Shown: one piece after another, positions 21,450 to 32,588 of the stretch
Position numbering within the stretch: the stretch's first letter is position 1
Layout: each line of letters begins with the position of its first letter
Assembly: GCF_020360975.1 (NCBI RefSeq)
Contig: NW_025408668.1
Span: 2,604,001-2,668,000 of the forward strand
Direction of reading: 5' to 3'
Origin: Hirsutella rhossiliensis
Lineage: Eukaryota; Ascomycota; Sordariomycetes; Hypocreales; Ophiocordycipitaceae
DNA length: 64,000 nt
The notes under the pieces: generated by a model
Told to the model about the DNA's origin: nothing
Seen by the model: the letters and a program-made list of their open reading frames with translations, nothing else
The model's database searches: none
Translations under genes and position numbers: made by a program

Positions 21450-22150
21450 TACGGGTAGCCGATATTAAGGTATCTCCGTTAGTATCGATAGTCGGCTATT
21501 CCTCTTATAAAGGGGCGGTAATCCTATTACCGCTATACTACGTGCGCTTATAAAGCTTCTAGAAACGCGGCGTCTACTTATAGCCCTATACTACCTTTAT
21601 TAACTAGCTTATATACTCGCTATAGTTAGTAGGTATAATTACGGGGATAAGTAGCTCTTATAGGGCTAGCGTAATCGAGTTCTATAACTATATAAGCTTC
21701 GCGCTATCTTCCTATACTATAGTTCCTACTACTTGTAAGAGCGTCTCTTTAAAGTTAGGGAGGAATTCGCTAAAGGTCTACCTATCCCTTTACTTAAGGG
21801 TCTATAGCCTATCCTACGCCTTCTCCCGCTCCTATACGTTGCCGAACGTATATATAAGGTATTAAAAGAAGTCCTATAGGTCGCGTTTGCCTCTAGGGCC
21901 GCCCTTATCTTAGAATCCGGAGATCCGCTATATCTAGGGCTCCGGTAGCGTATAGAAAAGCGAATACTACGCTATATTACGATAGCCGTTTAGGCCCTAT
22001 TTCTTATCTATTATAAACTTCGTCTATAGCTAGCTAAGGAAGAAGTAGAAGGACTTAGGCTTACCGTCCTAAGTCGGCTAAGGAAGCGGCTTCTATATCG
22101 GTAGTGCCGCCGCTATAACCGGTATTACTAAGGTCGTAGGGGTTAACGCT
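21450..22150 (-). pseudogene. Family A gag (A-1)
   Basis: Minus strand. A capsid-like Gag is legible: IYTFGNV, a basic/Leu stretch, FSEFLPNFKETLLQVVGTIV, EDSAKLI and NSITLAL, then IPTNYSEYIS. This is the order of the Gypsy retrotransposon capsid family, in which a DPNRxxTAxxxL-like stretch and an F.EF..EF motif precede the C-terminal capsid helices. It follows the 5' LTR and leader in the minus direction. Confidence 0.78.
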
Positions 22151-22337
22151 AGTCTCGTAAACGGCTCCCTTAGTATAGCGAGAACCTCGTTCTTCTTACT
22201 AGCCGTCGCGCTTTTAATCGCTTCTAGGATAGCTATAATACTTCCTATCCGCCTAAGGGGTAGCGGGGTGCTCCCTTAGGGAAGCGGCACCCTTTCCGGG
22301 GAGATATCTATTAGATCTATTAGTTAATAGCTTATAC

Positions 22338-22523
22338 TATTACGGAGTAGGTAGAGGCGTATACGTAGGTGCCGTCTATAGGATAATATTAATAAGCTAT
22401 ATAAAGCTCTTCCATATACGGCTAGCCCGCTCTTATACTTATAGGATCCGGCCCTCTATACGTAACTATATAGCTTAGGCCGCGGCCTAAGCCTATTACC
22501 TATAATAGTTAAAGACTCTTATA
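22338..22523 (-). repeat. LTR of A-1 (5' LTR)
   Basis: 186 bp, tattacggag...actcttata. The minus-strand sequence just inside, gtataagctattaac, is where the primer-binding site should lie; I cannot name the tRNA. Confidence 0.9.
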
Positions 22524-22912
22524 TAAGGGCAGTAATTATAGTAAGGGAGTAATTATTATATTACCTTAATTATCCTTCTTTCCTTTATTTAACGCCCCTC
22601 TTTATACCTATCTAGTATCTTAATTAATAAAGAAGATCCTACTTAAAGAAGCTACTAATATCCTTTTAACTACTAACCTTTTTACTAGTTTTTCCCCTCT
22701 TTTCTAGCCGTTGCCGGTATATCTGTCTTATCTCTTGCTACCTTTATAGGAAGCTATCGCTACTTCTACTTCCCCTCTTACCCCTACCCTCTTTTCTATA
22801 CCTCTTTTTAGCTCCTTCTTCTTTCTTTTATACTAGGTGTTTTTAGCTTCCTTAGTCCCTCTTACTAAGGGATATCTCTGAGAACTACGAAATCAGGCTA
22901 CGCTTCGCGATA

Positions 22913-23689
22913 ATAAGAGTAAAATATAATTAGTTACTTTTACTTATTTATCTTTTAAGAAAGTATCCTTTTAAGCGCCTATTTACTATAGTTTACTTTA
23001 ACTATTATAAACTAGTTAAAGTCTTATTAAAGTAGTATTAAGGCTTATAAAAATAAGTCCTTAAGTATATAAAACGCTCCTTCTTATATAAGCCCTTAAT
23101 AAGAAGTAGTCTTATTCTTAATTTAAGGGTATTATAATAAAAAAAAGCTATTAATAAATATCTTATAATAGTTTATAAATCTTAAGAAGCTCTATATACC
23201 TATCTATATAGTTAGGGCTACTAAGTCTTAGATCGCTTAGAATTTTATAAGGTTTACTTATATACCTATATTAATATAAATAATAAAGCTATCGTACTTT
23301 ACCTTCTTAACTTTAAATTTATACTTATTTAAGTTAAGGTAAAGCTTATAAAGCTAGAGGTACTTTAAGGCTCTTTATACTTTTTATATATAGTTCTTAT
23401 AAGAGCTACTTATATAAATAAAGATACTATATATATATATAAAGGCGAACTTATTAAGGAAGTCTTATAGTATATTATTAATATAATACTAAAAGGTAGT
23501 AAGCGCTCTTAAAAGGCTAAAGGGCGTTATAAGTAACTTAAATAAGCTATAGTATATAATAAACGCTATCTTTTACTTATCTCTTTTTATAATCTATACC
23601 TTATAAAACACTTACTTTATATTTAGCTTTATAAACTACTTTACCTTAAAAATATTATATAGTATATCTAAGATAAAAGGTAAGGGGTA
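22913..23689 (-). pseudogene. Family A RNase H/RT (A-4, segment 2)
   Basis: Continues A-4 from 15443 and aligns with A-1 19395-20185. The minus strand keeps the RT box region (near 23430). It is interrupted at 23694/23695 by F-2 with a GTAAT duplication and continues at 33901. Confidence 0.78.
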
Positions 23690-23694
23690 GTAAT

Positions 23695-23871
23695 TATTAT
23701 AGAGTAAGTAAAGGTATAAGCTTAGGTATAGTCTATTAAAAGAAGGTTAATAATCTATAAAGGGGAAAAGGAAGAGAAGTATAAGCTTAGCCTATATAAG
23801 CGTAGAGGCCGCTTATATATAGACTTAGCCTAGACCTTAGTCTAGGCCTATATAAGGTAAAAGCCCTTATA
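23695..23871 (-). repeat. LTR of F-2 (left)
   Basis: 177 bp, tattatagag...agcccttata. Confidence 0.85.
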
Positions 23872-24098
23872 TTATACCCCTACCTAGCTTTTAAAGAAGC
23901 GCGACTTTAAATAATACCTAATACTACGCTTAAAGGGATAGAACCCTTACGCGGACTATATATACTTAGTCGCGGAAAAAAAACATTAGTAAATAATATA
24001 TAATACCCTTTTAAAAGAGCTTCTTAAATAGACTATATTATTAGTAAGGGCTATACCTTAAGAGTTAGACTTTAGTACTTATAGTTAAGGAGTAAAGG

Positions 24099-24355
24099 TA
24101 TAAGAGCGCTACTAAGAGGTACGGGCTAATAAAGCACTTAGGTATATAGTACTAATATATTAGTAGGGTATTAGTAGGGAATCGTGCCTACCCCGCTCGT
24201 AAGTTATAGACTACTTACTACTTTAACTAAAGAGGAAAAACCCTTCTTCTCTTAAGCTTTAGTCTTATAACGAGGAGAATATAATATATATAGCGTAGTA
24301 CCTCTAGCTATCTCTACTACCTAACTAATCGTACTATAATATATATTCCCTTATA
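24099..24355 (+). repeat. LTR of B-1 (5' LTR)
   Basis: 257 bp, tataagagcg...ttcccttata, ancestral TGTAAGAGCG...CCCTTACA. It is the same length as its partner at 32163. Confidence 0.9.
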
Positions 24356-24469
24356 ATTTCTAAAGCTTCCCTTTTTAGTTACTTAGTAGAGATAGCTACT
24401 TAAAGAAGACTATATAATGCTCCTATAGCACGACGTAGTAGTTAACTAGTCGAGGCGTCTTTATTATAT

Positions 24470-24474
24470 ATATC
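24470..24474. repeat. Target-site duplication of solo LTR G (left)
   Basis: ATATC, repeated exactly at 24975-24979. Confidence 0.92.
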
Positions 24475-24974
24475 TGTGACGACCGGTGATATTCCCAAGG
24501 GATAAACCTGTCGTGGGGTTTATGTTGGCAGATACAACAGGGCGTGGTCTGAGCAATGATAAGTATGTCACGTTGGTGATGAGTCGGAGGTCGTAGACCG
24601 TAGACTGTAACCAGGTAATCAAGTGATCGGAATCAGAGATGAGATCGTGATAGGGATCGTAATGATTGTGTTGAAAGCTAAAGAGCTATCTAGTCTAAAG
24701 GAGTGGAATTGGGTGTCCTTATATACCCAGTGGTCCTTCGTGGATCATTCAGCGAACGTGATGATCCTGTTCACGGATCGTTGGATCATTGAGACGATCC
24801 AATGATCCTGTACATCGTCGTTGGATCATCGAGATGATCCAATGAGCCGGATCGTTGGGATCACCAAGTGATCCAAATGATCCATCACGTGACTTCGCGG
24901 GATCCTGTACCCCTCCGTCACGTGTCGGCCTTGTTGAGGGCTGCTTGTGACCAACCGTTGGTCGGGTCGTAACA
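24475..24974. mobile_element. Un-RIPped 500-bp solo LTR (family G)
   Basis: Exactly 500 bp, beginning TGTGACGACC and ending GGTCGTAACA, an imperfect terminal inverted repeat with canonical TG...CA ends, flanked by a perfect 5-bp ATATC duplication. CpA and TpG are abundant, unlike the rest of the window. A TATATA box is at 24720-24725. The centre (24740-24880) holds three hairpins built on GATC-containing arms, and two CACGTG motifs lie at 24886 and 24919. There is no partner LTR or interior, so the element excised by LTR recombination. The short open frame at 24623-24805 is not a gene. Family unknown; 5-bp duplications fit Gypsy or Copia. Confidence 0.93.
24781..24876. repeat. Three tandem hairpins inside solo LTR G
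   Basis: Arms TTGGATC/GATCCAA (24781-24802), TTGGATCAT/ATGATCCAA with a 4-nt loop (24821-24842) and TTGG(G)ATCAC/GTGATCCAA (24855-24876). They are about 35-40 bp apart and look like a degenerate inverted-repeat array. Confidence 0.85.
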
Positions 24975-24979
24975 ATATC

Positions 24980-25300
24980 GAGTATCTACTTAGGAGATAA
25001 AGAATAGGAAGATATATCCTTAAAATAGACCCTTACTATAAATAGCGTTATAACTATATCGAAGATATCGCTACTTATAGGCGTAAGATAACTATCTTAT
25101 AAGGAAAAGCTTATAGCTCTATAAGCGCGCGTTAAAGAGCTAGAGATAAAACGCCTATAAGATCGCGTTATATAATTAAAGGAGGAAATTACTAAACGCG
25201 CTAGTACTATCGCTATCCGTTTAAGGAAGTATCGGCGGTCTTACTCCCTTAAATTAGATAGTAGCCGCGGTAGCGAGGTTAAGATTAAAAATATCGCTTA
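24980..25300 (+). other. Leader region of B-1
   Basis: Between the solo LTR and gag. It is RIPped sequence with no motif that I recognise; probably 5' leader and the start of gag. Confidence 0.4.
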
Positions 25301-26000
25301 ATTATCTTAACTTACTAATATATAGAAACGTTTAGACTAGACTTACGATTTAGAGGATACCTTTAAGGCAGCGTCTAAATGTTTTCGTCGCGATAAAATA
25401 AAGATCCTCTACGTAGTAGATTATATATATAGCGATTATAAAGCGAGATAGCGCTAATACCTTAAAGAATAAACGCTAATCGACTAAACTAAATATAGTA
25501 TAGATTAGGTATACTTTAAAGAATAGATATTTATTTTAATTAAGGATATTATAAATAGGGAAATACTATTAGCGACGTAATTAAAAGAGGCTTGTTAACG
25601 AGAAAGCTAGTCCCTTTTAGAGTTTAGCTTATACCTTAACTCCTTAAAGAGGTATTTCGAACGCCTATTAAAAAAGGCGCGTACTCTTATATTTTTCGCT
25701 AAGCTAGAGCTATAACTTTAAGACTAAATTAACCTCTATTTAATACCTATTTATACTTATTAATAGGAAAAGCTTATATAAGTCGCTTAATAATATTAAG
25801 ATATTACTATTAATAAGAGGCGACGTACTAATACTACTTCTACCCTTAGAGGAACTAGGAATAGAAATAGTACTATACCCTAAGGTAGTACGTATAAAAG
25901 GAGGAATTAAAGAGGCCGATAAGCTAAGCTAAATCGTTAAGGAAATACTACCGATTCGACCGATAACTAGTAAGCTAGCGATATACCTACTAAGGGCTAA
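25301..26000 (+). pseudogene. Family B gag
   Basis: Plus strand. Around 25360-25420 the frame reads FKAASKCFRRDKIKILYVVD, and around 25650-25720 RYFERLLKKARTLIFFAKLE followed by a LYL.PIYTY..EKLI stretch, a typical C-terminal capsid region of fungal Gypsy Gag (KARTxIFxxKLxPxLxxQ). A nucleocapsid CCHC knuckle could not be read with confidence. Many TAG/TAA codons. Confidence 0.72.
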
Positions 26001-26700
26001 ACTAAGGGACGTTATCGAGGAAGAGGATCTTTTACTTAATCGGGAATTATATATTTCTAATATAATAAGCCGGGATACCTATCTATAGAATATACTAATT
26101 CTCTAAAAGTAGAAACCTTAATAAAGACTCTTAGACTTAATACTATAAAATAGGGAAAAGGTAAGATATTAAGGTAAACGCTTCTCCTTTAGTAAACTTA
26201 ATACTTATAAGATAGTTACTTAAAACTCCTATAATAATATTAAGGCGAAACCCTACTAAAGTCCCTATATACTTAGATACTTATAGTACTATTAACCTCG
26301 TAAACGTATACTTTACCTAATAGTAAGGATTACTATAAGTAGCGCTATTATACCTTAAGTTATTAGGGCTAAGTAATAGTAGGGTAAAGGAGTATAAAGT
26401 ATAGTTAGTACCGCTCTAAATAATAGATATAAGAGGCACCGAAAAGATAATTACTTATTTCTATATTAGTACTAATAAGTTAACGCTAAACGATCGGGTA
26501 TTAATCCTTTTATTAGTTACTATCTTAAAGGATAAACGTATTTATATTATCCTATAGAAACGATAGTAGTAGTTTAAGTATTAACTAAGTAGCGAAACCT
26601 TATAAACTCCTTATAGATTCCTTTAGGAATATAAGAATAAGGTAAGGGTATATATAATAGCGCTTAATCCTAAGCTAATCCTACTACTAGATAAAGATAA
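26001..26700 (+). pseudogene. Family B gag-RT linker (protease expected)
   Basis: By position this should contain the aspartic protease. I see no clear DSGA/DTGA motif after RIP. Near 26640-26690 the frame approaches the RT N-terminus (VYIIALNPKLILLLDKDKDK-like). Confidence 0.4.
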
Positions 26701-27560
26701 AGATAAAGGGATTTTATAGGAAGAATAGGCTAAAATCCTACTAACTCTTTATTAGTTTAAAGATACTTTCTCGGCTAATAGATCCGACTTACTATTACCT
26801 AGAAAGGGAATAGATTACTTAATTAATTTAATCCTTAATATAAAACCCCTTTATAGACCGATTTACCCTCTTTTATAAAGGGAACTTTAAGTATTACGCG
26901 ACTAGATCTAAGACGCGATAAGAAGGAAAATAATCTAGGAGTTAAAGAGCCTAGCTAGGGCGCCTATCCTTTTTATTTTAAAAAGGGATAGTACCTTATA
27001 ACTATATATAGACTACCGAGGACTTAACTAGGTTACGTAAAAGAATTAGTACCCTTTACCCCTTATTTTAGAGATTATTAACTGCTATTAAGGAGCTAAG
27101 TAATTTTCTAAAATTAATATATAGAATATATATTAACGTATTTAAATTTAAGAAAGAGATAAATAAAAGACCGCTTTCTAAACGTATTATAGATATTTCG
27201 AATACCTAGTAATGCCCTTTAGACTTACTAACGTACTAGCTATATTTTAGAGCTATATCTATTAGGCGCTTAAGGGGCTTATAAATATAATCTATATAGT
27301 CTACCTTAATAATATCCTTATATACTTTAAGATAAGAGAATAATATACTAAATACTTAAAATAAGTAATAGAAAGGTTAAGGGCTATAGAGCTCTATATA
27401 AAACTATTAAAGTATATCTTCTATTAATAGTTAGTTAAGTTCCTTAGGTTTATTTTATCTATTAATAGGGTATCGATAGACCCTTAATAGGTAAAGGTAA
27501 TAGCCTAATAGCCTTAACCTATAACTTACTATAATATTTAGGTTTTCCTTAGGTTCTATA
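26701..27560 (+). pseudogene. Family B reverse transcriptase
   Basis: Plus strand. Clear Gypsy RT blocks: ESKSLARAPILFILKRDSTL near 26940-27000, then a DYRGLN motif near 27010-27025, MPFRLTNVLAIF near 27213-27250 (family MPFGLTNAPATF), and the catalytic box VYLNNILIYF near 27299-27328. Both Asp codons of the box have become Asn by TpG-to-TpA changes in CTTGATGAT. The enzyme would copy element RNA; this copy is dead. Confidence 0.9.
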
Positions 27561-28160
27561 ATTTTTACCGATAATTTATATATAGGTACTTAGGAGTTAT
27601 AGCGCCCTTAACTATATTACTAAAAGGGAGTAAGAATAAAAAGAAGCTAAGGAGTATAGAGCTAAACCTTACTAAAAGGGTAGCGTTTTAGGCTCTTAAA
27701 GATACCTTGTAAGGAGCCTTACTTTTTTAATATTATAATCTAGAAAGATATATTTATATCGAAATAAATATATCGTAATTTACGATAGTAAGGATTATAT
27801 CTTAACTTAATAATAAAGGTCGTTATTATCCGATCGTATTTTAGTTAAGGAAGTTTACTAAAGCTAAACTTAATTATAGTATTTTAAACTAAGAACTATT
27901 TATTATTATTAAGTTATTTAAATACTAGTAATATTATATTAAAGGGGTAGTATATAAAGTAGAGGTATTATTAAACTACTATAACCTTTAAACGTTTATA
28001 TACTAGACCTCCTTAAATAAGAAGTAAGTAAGATAGTATATATATTTAGTACTATTTAACTTTACGATTAAGTATTATATAGGTAAATTAAACCTAGTAG
28101 ACGCGGTATTAAGAATGCCTAGATATAAGGGCGAAAAGCCCTTATTTATAGAACTATTAC
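27561..28160 (+). pseudogene. Family B RNase H
   Basis: Frame reads KFTKAELNYSI...ELFIIIK near 27840-27910 (family KLTPAExNYxIxDKELLAI), then VEVLLNYYNL, NKK.VR.YIYLVLFNFTIKYY and IGKLNLVDAVLRMPRYK near 28080-28130 (family YRPGKxNxxADALSRRPDY). This is the conserved end of Gypsy RNase H before the integrase zinc finger. Confidence 0.85.
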
Positions 28161-28549
28161 CAGAGCTATAAGTAAAGCTAGCTACTATTAATACTATATT
28201 TATATAGAGAAATAATAAGGCGTTTTTATAGGTAAAGAGATACTTAACCTTAAGTTAATATAAGCGTAGTAAAGTGCCTTTATATAAGGAAAATATATAA
28301 GCTTATCTATAGCGAAATAATAATAATTTAGGCGTAAGACTTAAATAATTAACCGATTAAGCTAAAAAGAAAGCTAGTTATAAATAGTTACTTTTAAGGA
28401 AGACCGCTAAAGAAGTAGCTTACTATATAAAGGTTTATATAGTAGAAGTTTTAGAACCGCTACTAGAGTTACTAAAACGTACTTAGTCGGTTAACGTAGC
28501 GATTAGTAGGCTAAAGGAGACTAAAGACTTCTTAAAAACAAAGGGTTTC

Positions 28550-29520
28550 TAGTTAATACGCTTAGATAGACTACTACTATAGAAGGGTCGTATTATAGTA
28601 CCTTTAAAGGCAGCCTTATAGTAAGAGCTAATATAGCTCTTCTATAACGATCTATTAATAAGATACTTTAGCTCTTAATATATTAGCGAACTACTAGTAA
28701 GGAACTTCTACTAAGATAAAATAATAAAAGACGTAAATAAATACGTTTAGTTATACCTAGTATATTAAGGTATAGTATCTAAGAGGCATCGCCCTTATAG
28801 TACTATATAATCGTTACTATATCCTATATAACTATAGGAAGAATTATTAATAGACTTTACTATAGGTCTACCTAAAGTATAGTATAATAAATAAAACGTT
28901 AATACGATCTTAGTAATTATAGACTAATATACTAAGTATTACCTTTTCTTTCCTATCTCTAAGATAATAATAGCTCTAGAGCTAGTAGAATTATTCTATT
29001 ACTAAGTTAAATTAGTATATAGACCTCTAAAAGGCATTATCTTAAATAAAGGGTCCTTATTTATAAGTAAGTTTTAGTTAGATCTTTATTTTATCTTATA
29101 AGTAAAACGTAGGCTATCGATAGTATTTTACCTATAAACTAATAAGTAAATAGAACGAATAAACTAAGCTATATAGTACTACTTAAGATACTTTATTAAC
29201 TTAGAATAAACTAACTAAGCGTTACTCTTATATATTACTTAATTTATATATAATAATATAAAGAACGCGATAACTAGGTTATTACTTAATAAAGCGTTAA
29301 TAGGTTACTAACTAAACTTCTATATTAATATTAAGGACGATATTATTTAAAGGGGGGTACCTAAAGTAAGAGTAAGAGTTACTAGGCTATAAGAGCTATA
29401 AAAGAGGCTTAAGGAATACTAAGGAAAGGCTATTAAATTATAAGCGAAATACTATAATTTAAAGTACTAACCGCTTATACTAAAAGTAAGAGACCTTATA
29501 GTATTATTAATAAAGAACTT
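28550..29520 (+). pseudogene. Family B integrase
   Basis: LLIDFTIGLPKV near 28848-28880 (family DFITGLPKS, first catalytic Asp kept), NTILVII, YTKYYLFFPISK, ILNKGSLFISKF near 29038-29070 (family ISDRGSQFTSxF; catalytic Asp now Asn), LQTNKQIERINAIYYLRYF near 29130-29190 (family PQTDGQTERxNQ.LE.YLR, containing the catalytic Glu). An A..LYIT.FIYNNI stretch follows. Order and spacing fit a Gypsy integrase core. Confidence 0.88.
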
Positions 29521-29729
29521 ATACTTTAAGGACGAAAAAAGAAAACTCTTACTTAAGTATATTAGACTATTTTAGGTCTTATAAGCTATTAGAAAGTAAG
29601 TATATTATCTTATACTCCCTAAGAAGTACTTATACCTCTATAACGTTTTCTATATTAGTCTCTTAGAGCTATAGAAGGAGCGTAAAGGCACCCGTAAAGA
29701 TAGCGAAACCCTACCGATACTAAACTTAG

Positions 29730-29910
29730 AGGACGATAAAGGTAAATAGGAAGTCTAAGAGATTAAAGACCGAAAGAGATCTAAGGGCGATACCTTTTTC
29801 CTTATTAAATAAAAAGGATAGCTAGCTAAGTATAACTAATAGGTCGATACTAAAGATATAGTAAATAGCTAAGACCTTATTAAAGAATATACTACTTACC
29901 TAACTAGGAA
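29730..29910 (+). pseudogene. Family B chromodomain at the pol C-terminus
   Basis: WEV.EIKDRKRSKGDTFFLI then K.KG.LAKYN..VDTKDIVN and DLIKEY. This matches the chromovirus chromodomain pattern (YEVEEILD...YLVKWKGY...WEP...L..A..LI.EF). It binds H3K9me in active family members. TAG/TAA replace Trp/Gln positions. Confidence 0.75.
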
Positions 29911-30199
29911 AAAGAGGTATAAGACTAAGTAAGGTAAGGAAACCTACTAGTATAAAAAGGCGCTATTAAATTAGTAATAAATCCCTATTAAATCGCTATT
30001 AACTTATTAACGTATTAGTACGCTTAAACGTCCTATAACTATATATAAAATAGTAAAATAGGAGAATAAGGGAAAACTATCTATACTACCTATTAAATAT
30101 TATTAAGGAAAATAAAACTAAACTATAACTCTATTAAGACCCTAACGATAAAGGAGAGAAGGATAGTTATAACTAAATAAAAGAAAGATAAGACCTATT

Positions 30200-30600
30200 T
30201 ATTACTTCCGACTACCCCTCTTCTTTACTAGCGTAGCGGGAACTAACTAAGGCGCCCCCTCCGCTATATTAAATACCTCTAAAAATACTAGAACTACCCT
30301 ATCCTCTACTCCTTTCTTATCCTCTACGTTAAGACCTATCTTTATTAGTATAGTACTTACCTCGGCCTTAGTAAATAGTAAGGTATATTACTAAGAAGTA
30401 TAGCCTATATTACTATCGATAAAGTAGAGTTTTAACTAAGATTCCTAGGCCTAGTACTTTAGGCTTATATAGGCGATATTAAATAAGGGCGCGGGGTTAA
30501 GGCGAATAATAAGCTCGCGGCGCTTATTAATTAGCGTATAGTAGTTAGTACGCTCGACCTAGTATATTATTAGGCAGTCGCTAATAAAGATATCGGATAA
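30200..30600 (-). other. 3' end of the antisense region of B-1, uncertain frame
   Basis: On the minus strand two competing protein-like frames are visible (one with KRRELIIRLNPAPLFNIAYI), so a frameshift or intron separates this part from the frame at 30600-31850. No firm call is possible. Confidence 0.3.
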
Positions 30601-31850
30601 AACTTATAACTATAGACTTTTATATACCTATAGTCTTAAAGGACTTATAATAAGCTATCTTAGCGGCGTCGAAAGCCTTAGCTAAATACTATACCGTAAT
30701 AGCGAGATAGCGCTAATTACCCTCCTTAAAAATAAGTACGCCTACGTTCGAGCTATTATCCTTAGTATCCTTATTACCGGTCTTTAGCTTATTAAGCTCG
30801 CGTAGGTGCTCTATAATAGCGACTATATTAGCCCGGTTACTAAATATAAGAGTAGCGGCCTTAAGAAGGATTAGCTTATTAATCGTAATATTTAAAGTTA
30901 AAGGGAAACTTACTTAGTTATAGGTCGCGGTACGCCTATAGTACTACTTATAGCGTATTAAGGAAACCCCTAAGAAAATATAGCCGATTAAGAGCACCTC
31001 GATAAGCTTAGGCTCGGTTATACTATAATCCTTAATAACTATCTTAAAATAATATATATACTAAAGCTTATAAGGGATAACCCCCTAGGCCCTAACTAAG
31101 CGGGCTTTAGCCTTAGATCGGCTACGCTTCTTTATAAGAGCGCGACTACCTTATACTACCGCTTAGGTGCCCTTACCTTTAGCGCCGCTATTCTTAGGTT
31201 TATCGATAGGAGGAGTTAGATCGCGGCCGTCTTTATTATTACTATTATTATTATCGTCGTCGTCTTAGCCCTCGTTCGGCTAGGTATTATTAGCGTTTTA
31301 GCCCTTATTTAGCTAGGCCTCGTCGTTAATCTCGCCCTACTTATTTTAAGGAGCGGCCTAGGCGATAATCTCCTATTAACTAGAGCCACCTTATTAAGAT
31401 AAAGTAGCTAGGTTATCGGTACTTACTTAGGAGCGCCTAAGCACGGTCTCCTCGCTAGTATTAGTATCGCTAATAGAGGTAATAGACTTATAAGTTTCCT
31501 AGCTTATAGAGGTAAGCTTATTAGTAGTCGGAGTTAAGGTATTTAGCGGGGTAATAGGGGCACGACCCTTACTAATATTAGGTCCTAAACTAAGAGTCTC
31601 CTAAGACTAGGATTCCCCTATACCTTTCTTAGCTTTTTTTACTAAAGGGGAACTAGGGTTATTACGAGACTTTTAAGCTAATCGCTTATATTTCGAGGGC
31701 AAACCTACTACTACCTACTCCTATATATAGTATAGGAAATTAGCGTTATAGTTCTTTATCTTCTTTAGCGTAAAAGGTATTATTATTAATAAATCGTAGA
31801 TAAAAAGTAATATAAAAAGGTATAAGGGATTAATAAAAAAAAGGTATAAA
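30600..31850 (-). pseudogene. Antisense frame of family B (B-1), unknown function
   Basis: A frame of about 415 codons on the strand opposite to gag-pol. B-2 (63427 onward) preserves its start. From the N-terminus: a hydrophobic start, a Ser/Pro/Thr-rich low-complexity half, then an Asp/Asn run (DDDDNNNSNN), a basic patch (IKKRSRSKAKARLVRA), and a more globular part with VIPYKLYIYYFKIVIKDYS, SFPLTLNITINKLILLKAAT and YLAKAFDAAKIAYYKSF near 30650-30700. The start ATG is RIPped to ATA here but intact in B-2. I recognise no family. It has the look of a DNA- or RNA-binding accessory protein, but that is a guess. Confidence 0.5.
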
Positions 31851-31926
31851 ACTTTATAGTAATCGTAAGCGGAAGAGTTAAAGAAGAAAAGAAAATAGAA
31901 AAAGTAAGAGATATATATATATACTC

Positions 31927-31932
31927 TTTATA
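31927..31932 (-). promoter_or_regulatory. TATA box upstream of the antisense frame of B-1
   Basis: TATAAA on the minus strand about 80 bp before the frame start, followed by a C/T-rich stretch on that strand. Equivalent to 63340-63345 in B-2. Confidence 0.45.
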
Positions 31933-32162
31933 TTATAGTTACGCGGCTAATATATAAGCGATACTATAATAGTTACTTAGTAGTAACCGCTAGTATAATA
32001 ACTATTAACGTTATAGAGCGTAAACTAATATATACTTATATAGGCGTATACGCATAATATATAACCGAAACTACCTCTCTTCTTAACTAAATATATATAA
32101 TATAGCGAAAGTAATATATATTAAAGATATAGCTAAGACGTTTATATAAGAGGGGAGATAAT

Positions 32163-32419
32163 TATAAGAGCGCTACTAAGAGGTACGGGCTAATAAAGTA
32201 CTTAGGTATATAGTACTAATATATTAGTAAGGTATTAGTAGGGAATCGTGCCTACCCTACTTATAAGTTATAGACTACTCGCTACTTTAACTAAAGAGGA
32301 AAAACCCCTCTTCTTATAAGCTTTAGTCTTACGATAAGGAGAATATAATATATATAGCGTAGTACCTCTAGCTATCTCTACTACCTAACTAATCGTACTA
32401 TAATATATATTCCCTTATA
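32163..32419 (+). repeat. LTR of B-1 (3' LTR)
   Basis: 257 bp, tataagagcg...ttcccttata. Confidence 0.9.
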
Positions 32420-32588
32420 AAAGGTATATAAAATAGCGCGTAGCTAGCTTTAGTAAGCTTATAGTATCCCGCCCCCCTTATATCGGCGTATAGTAGTAGC
32501 TCTTAGTACTATAATATAAAGGATAGTACTTTAGTATATAAGGCTCCGCTCCCTCTTATATAAAGCTATATAGGCACTCCCTTTCGCT

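Larger units (their letters stand above)
15546..22523 (-). mobile_element. Full-length Gypsy chromovirus A-1
   Basis: 6978 bp, with 186-bp LTRs at both ends and TAAGG duplications (15541-15545 and 22524-22528). The minus-strand order is 5' LTR, gag (21450-22150), protease region, RT (19780-20560), RNase H (about 19290-19420), integrase (18230-18470 core), chromodomain (17440-17570), then an antisense plus-strand gene-like unit (16035-17216), then the 3' LTR. It is the best reference copy of family A here, with more CpG retained than in A-2 or A-4, but every frame is broken. Confidence 0.92.
15444..22912 (-). mobile_element. Solo LTR of Copia family C, split by A-1
   Basis: The two halves (15444-15545 and 22524-22912) form one reverse-oriented C LTR, starting tcttataaag and ending cttcgcgata, with ATAAG on both outer sides. 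The split carries the 5-bp TAAGG duplication created by A-1 insertion. The right half is less RIPped near its end (ctctgagaactacgaaatcagg). Confidence 0.85.
24099..32419 (+). mobile_element. Full-length Gypsy chromovirus B-1
   Basis: Two 257-bp LTRs (24099-24355 and 32163-32419) and AAAGG duplications (24094-24098 and 32420-32424). About 7816 bp without the solo LTR nested in its leader. Plus-strand order: LTR, leader (24356-25300, no recognisable gene), gag, protease region, RT, RNase H, integrase, chromodomain, an antisense unit on the minus strand (30600-31932), a purine-rich tract (agaggggagata just before 32163) and the 3' LTR. Confidence 0.92.

Noticed and set aside
24623..24805. 60-codon open frame with ATG
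   Set aside because: Lies wholly in the un-RIPped solo LTR, which has clear ends and target duplication; it spans the hairpin array and has no protein-like features.
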